Assembly: GCF_963678635.1 (NCBI RefSeq)
Contig: NC_087065.1
Coordinates: forward strand, 7,279,209-7,343,208
DNA: 64,000 bases
Direction of reading: 5' to 3'
Source: Symsagittifera roscoffensis
Taxonomy: Eukaryota; Xenacoelomorpha; Acoela; Convolutidae
Both the position numbers and the translations under genes were made by a program. The notes under the pieces were generated by a model, which ran no database searches, had not been told where the DNA came from, and was given only the letters and a program-made list of their open reading frames with translations. This document shows, piece after piece, positions 60,481-64,000 of the stretch (position 1 is the first letter of the stretch; the number at the start of each line of letters is the position of its first letter).

Positions 60481-60999
60481 CAATTTTGAACAGCTTGACT
60501 TTTTTGTCGCGGTAACTTTTATGCCAGGTAAAAATCGTTAATTTTAGCTCTTAAATTTGCACACCCTAAAACATTAATTTTTAAAGTTCTGACTCATAAG
60601 CCGAAAAGCTCTGATTTCATAAGCGCTAAAATGCTTCGATTAAAATTTGAGAAAGATTTTTCTGCGTACTTTTTTCTTTGATTTGAGCCAAGTTCAATTC
60701 CAGCAAACGGGCTGCTCTGTGTTCACGTTAGAGTTTAACAAATTAAGCAACATTTTATATATTGTCGTTTCAATATACTACGTTAAATTGGTTATTCATA
60801 CTAATTGAAAAACGTGAGGCAACAATACGTTACAGGCAAAAATTCGTAACATGCGAAAGATAAAAAAGCGACAATACATAACAATAGAGTAAGCGCAGAA
60901 CAGTGATTCAAGCGCAAATATCTTTGGCGCAGGATGTAAGCCCAGTGGAGCGGAGCAAGCGTGTTCTACTTATCAATGCCTTGTTATGAATTGTCGCTT

Positions 61000-61490
61000 G
61001 TTGTTCCGACTTTCGTAGCGAAAGTAGCTGAAGTTTTGTGCTCAAGGTGGTTTTTTTTCTTGAGACAAAATTCGACTTTTTAACTAGCCATTTTTGGCAA
61101 AATTGTTTTATCTCATTCAAAATATGTTGTTGTCTTGAGCTTAAATTTGAAAAGACTATTCATCTGCGATCAGTTTTTGTAATGGAGGTTCAAAGGTTGC
61201 CTTTTTTGTTTTTTTTTGGCCAACTTGGGACAAGTAACGCGCGATATTTTTCGAGCTTTTAACGGTTTAATCCGTCTTAGAAATCGTTCAAAATTGGTTG
61301 AAGGAAGCTTATTTGCCAGAATTGATTTAATACTAGGAGCAAAATCTATAAACTGATTTTTAATATGGCGTGTAGGGGTTGATTTTCACAAAAAAAATGT
61401 CGAAGTTATAAAGATTTTTCTTTTCGTTTTATTTTATTACATTTTGTTGTTGCTGCTCCATAGACCTTAAAAGGTAGTAAGAACATTAAC
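61000..61490 (+). repeat. Family A repeat
   Basis: Begins TTCCGACTTTCGTAGCGAAA, then AACTAGCCATTTTTGGC, GAGCTTAAATTTGAAAAG, AACGCGCGATATTTTTCGAG, GGTTGAAGGAAGCTTATTTG and GCTCCATAGACCTTAAAAGG. It has the clearest left end of the family. Confidence 0.85.
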
Positions 61491-62033
61491 TGGTAAAAAG
61501 TAGTAAAAGGTAGTAAGAACATAGTAGCTGTCAGCAGTGCATCTATTGATCTCATCAAAATGGACAACAGAGTTTTGGACTACAATTGTGCAATAAGGAC
61601 ATTACAAGTAAGTTTAGTGTTCCAAATTTTAGATAATTTAGTCACTTCGATATGGTTTTTCAGCCGACTAGTTTCGACTTTTTAAATAATGCCAATCGAG
61701 CGTATTGTTTTATATATTCTGAAAAATATCTTTTCAGTGAGTTATAATTTCTACAATTTCACTTGAGTCACAAAAGTACATGTCAAATTTCAATTAACTT
61801 TCAAGGTTTGTTTAAGTAATCTATGCTCTGATAAGCTCTTTTTAAACCAGCGCTGAGGTTTTGAGAATAACTAAAAACTAACTGATTGCTAATATTTTAC
61901 ATTGAAGTCTATTGTAGGGAACAATTGATACGCGCACACTAACTGGTTTTGAAAAACAATTCTCAAAATTTTCAGAAGCATTTATCAGCGATGAAATTTC
62001 GGGTTTTTCAGTTTAGTTGAAATACCCGCAAAA

Positions 62034-62420
62034 CCGAAGCGGACTTTTGGGGCGGGAGCGGACGCCCCTTTCAGGGATTCAACCCCCTGCCGAATCAAAG
62101 GGTCTTCCTTTGTACTATTTTGAGATATTTTTTTGGTGACGGACCTTAAAGTTTTTCTAAAGGCGCCTTTGGCGCCAAAAAAAAACTAATTTTTGAGGGG
62201 GAACGCCCACCGAAAATTTTTTTTTTGCCAGAAAAGAAGCCTAATAACGCTTTTTTATGGCCTGTTTTTTAAAAACTTGCCTGCGGCGCAGAATTTTTGC
62301 CCAAAACAAGATCTTTTTACTGCTTTGGGAGAGCTCGGAAAATCAATTTGTTCAACCTAAAATCTTTTGACATTTTTCTGAAAATCCGCCCGCCCCTCGA
62401 TAAAATCCTAGGTCTGCCCC
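62034..62420 (+). mobile_element. hAT-like MITE subtype in duplication copy 1
   Basis: Shares GGGATTCAACCCCCTGCCG, GGCGCCTTTGGCGCC, GCCTGCGGCGCAGAA and GGGAGAGCTCGG with the family, but its ends (CCGAAGCGGACTTTTGG and CCTAGGTCTGCCCCTC) are diverged. No target-site duplication identified. Confidence 0.8.
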
Positions 62421-63020
62421 TCCCCCAGAAGTTGTATGGAAACAGTTAACCAAAAATCAGACGGTCCGGCTTTTGTTCAATGCATTGCGGTCAGTGACCC
62501 GCTATCTGGATTTCAAGACGGAAACATGGAATTTGTTTCAAAAACGCTAGGAAGCCGTTTATTCAGCTTGCACTATGTCTTGTGTCAATTGATGGGGTTT
62601 TTAACATATTTGAGCACCTATTCAGGTAGATGATTGACAAAAAAAAAGCTTACAGTTTCAGTACCCAGTTGCTAATTTTTGTTTTTCATGTGCGCTCAAT
62701 TCAGTAAAAAACGCAATCAAAATAATTAATTTGTCCAAAATTCAATTTGAAAACTTAGAAACTGCTAATTTGAACTTTTTTGATGTTTGATCTAATTTAT
62801 GTTTGAAAACTTTAGCTTGCTATTTGCTCTTGGCCAGCGCTGAGGTTTTGAGAATAACTAAAAACTAACTGATTGCTAATATTTTACATTGAAGTCTATT
62901 GTAGGGAACAATTGATACGCGCACACTAACTGGTTTTGAAAAACAATTCTCAAAATTTTCAGAAGCATTTATCAGCGATGAAATTTCGGGTTTTTCAGTT
63001 TAGTTGAAATACCCGCAAAA

Positions 63021-63406
63021 CCGAAGCGGACTTTTGGGGCGGGAGCGGACGCCCCTTTCAGGGATTCAACCCCCTGCCGAATCAAAGGGTCTCCCTTTGT
63101 ACTATTTTGAGATATTTTGTTGGTGACGGACCTTAAAGTTTTTCTCAAGGCGCCTTTGGCGCCAAAAAAAAACTAATTTTTGAGGGGGAACGCCCACCGA
63201 AAATTTTTTTGCCAGAAAAGAAGCCTAATAACGCTTTTTTATGGCCTGTTTTTTAAAAACTTGCCTGCGGCGCAGAATTTTTGCCCAAAACAAGATCTTT
63301 TTACTGCTTTGGGAGAGCTCGGAAAATCAATTTGTTCAACCTAAAATCTTTTGACATTTTTCTGAAAATCCGCCCGCCCCTCGATAAAATCCTAGGTCTG
63401 CCCCTC
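63021..63406 (+). mobile_element. hAT-like MITE subtype in duplication copy 2
   Basis: Near-identical to 62034-62420, because it was copied by the 987-bp tandem duplication rather than by separate transposition. Confidence 0.8.
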
Positions 63407-63823
63407 CCCCAGAAGTTGTATGGAAACAGTTAACCAAAAATCAGACGGTCCGGCTTTTGTTCAATGCATTGCGGTCAGTGACCCGCTATCTGGATTTCAA
63501 GACGGAAACATGGAATTTGTTTCAAAAACGCTAGGAAGCCGTTTATTCAGCTTGCACTATGTCTTGTGTCAATTGATGGGGTTTTTAACATATTTGAGCA
63601 CCTATTCAGGTAGATGATTGACAAAAAAAAAAGCTTACAGTTTCAGTACCCAGTTGCTAATTTTTGTTTTTCATGTGCGCTCAATTCAGTAAAAAACGCA
63701 ATCAAAATAATTAATTTGTCCAAAATTCAATTTGAAAACTTAGAAACTGCTAATTTGAACTTTTTTGATGTTTGATCTAATTTATGTTTGAAAACTTTAG
63801 CTTGCTATTTGCTCTTGGCCACC

Positions 63824-64000
63824 GCTTGTGATCGACTGAGTGCAATTTCGAAACCTGTTGGTACCAACTCAATTCGAAACCAAGACGAGCATTGATCACT
63901 GTGGTAGCTTTTTGGAGATACTTTAGCGTGTGTATGGCTCCCAACTTCTTTAAGTTTGATATAATTGAAGGGAACTGTGGATTTGCGCGTGAAAAACCAA
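63824..64000 (+). repeat. Dispersed 180-bp repeat, copy 2
   Basis: Matches 60302-60480 with scattered substitutions and runs to the window edge, so its true end is not visible. Confidence 0.85.

Larger units (their letters stand above)
61847..63820 (+). repeat. Recent tandem duplication of 987 bp (two copies)
   Basis: Copy 1 is 61847-62833 and copy 2 62834-63820, with only a few differences (for example GGTCTTCC versus GGTCTCCC, and run-length changes in the T tract near 62215). Each copy carries a hAT-like MITE and an identical 65-codon frame (62436-62633 and 63420-63617, starting METVNQKSDGPAFVQC) that I do not recognise. The identity of that frame only reflects the young age of the duplication. 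Confidence 0.95.

Noticed and set aside
4932-62833. The value 984 bp appears both as a satellite block and as the spacing of the repeated frame near 62436
   Set aside because: The sequences are unrelated; the equal numbers are a coincidence.
62436-63617. Repeated 65-codon frame (METVNQKS...) as a conserved gene
   Set aside because: Identity between copies is explained by the very recent tandem duplication; no domain, no splice partner.

Overview
The window comes from an AT-rich, intron-rich, repeat-rich animal genome. Two multi-exon genes on the + strand can be reconstructed exon by exon with consistent splice phases. Gene 1 has an F-box plus a seven-blade WD40 propeller. Gene 2 is a Na+/Ca2+ exchanger of the NCX/SLC8/Calx type, with two alpha-repeats and a Calx-beta loop, an architecture typical of animals. 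I cannot name the phylum from sequence alone; an invertebrate is likely. No prokaryotic features, rRNA, intact tRNA or CRISPR array were seen.

Layout. 1-275: putative promoter and 5' leader. 276-31980: F-box/WD40 gene with 14 coding exons and a predicted 917-residue product. Its first intron (544-16755) is almost entirely a 164-bp satellite array, about 80 near-identical copies flanked, mainly on the right, by decayed ones. Later introns hold dispersed repeat families, a (GAT)n block, a small hairpin element and an internally deleted non-LTR retrotransposon (about 22400-24140). 31981-39265: intergenic DNA with a repeated 0.5-kb family, a tRNA-related SINE, a large inverted repeat (36316-37047) and a small element bounded by a 12-bp direct repeat (37192-37445). 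39266-53160: NCX gene with 11 coding exons, including microexons of 6 and 18 nt, and a predicted 927-residue product. Its introns carry several copies of a roughly 415-bp hAT-like MITE with 8-bp target-site duplications, one of them in a 400-bp near-palindrome. 53161-64000: 3' flank without a convincing gene, ending in a recent 987-bp tandem duplication.

The two genes have no evident functional link. One should encode a substrate receptor for an SCF ubiquitin ligase, the other a plasma-membrane calcium extrusion transporter. The most unusual features are the satellite-filled intron with higher-order structure and a splice-acceptor-like tract in nearly every monomer, the several foldback structures, and the NCX microexons. 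Exon coordinates were derived by hand from splice signals and frame continuity; no transcript or database evidence was available.
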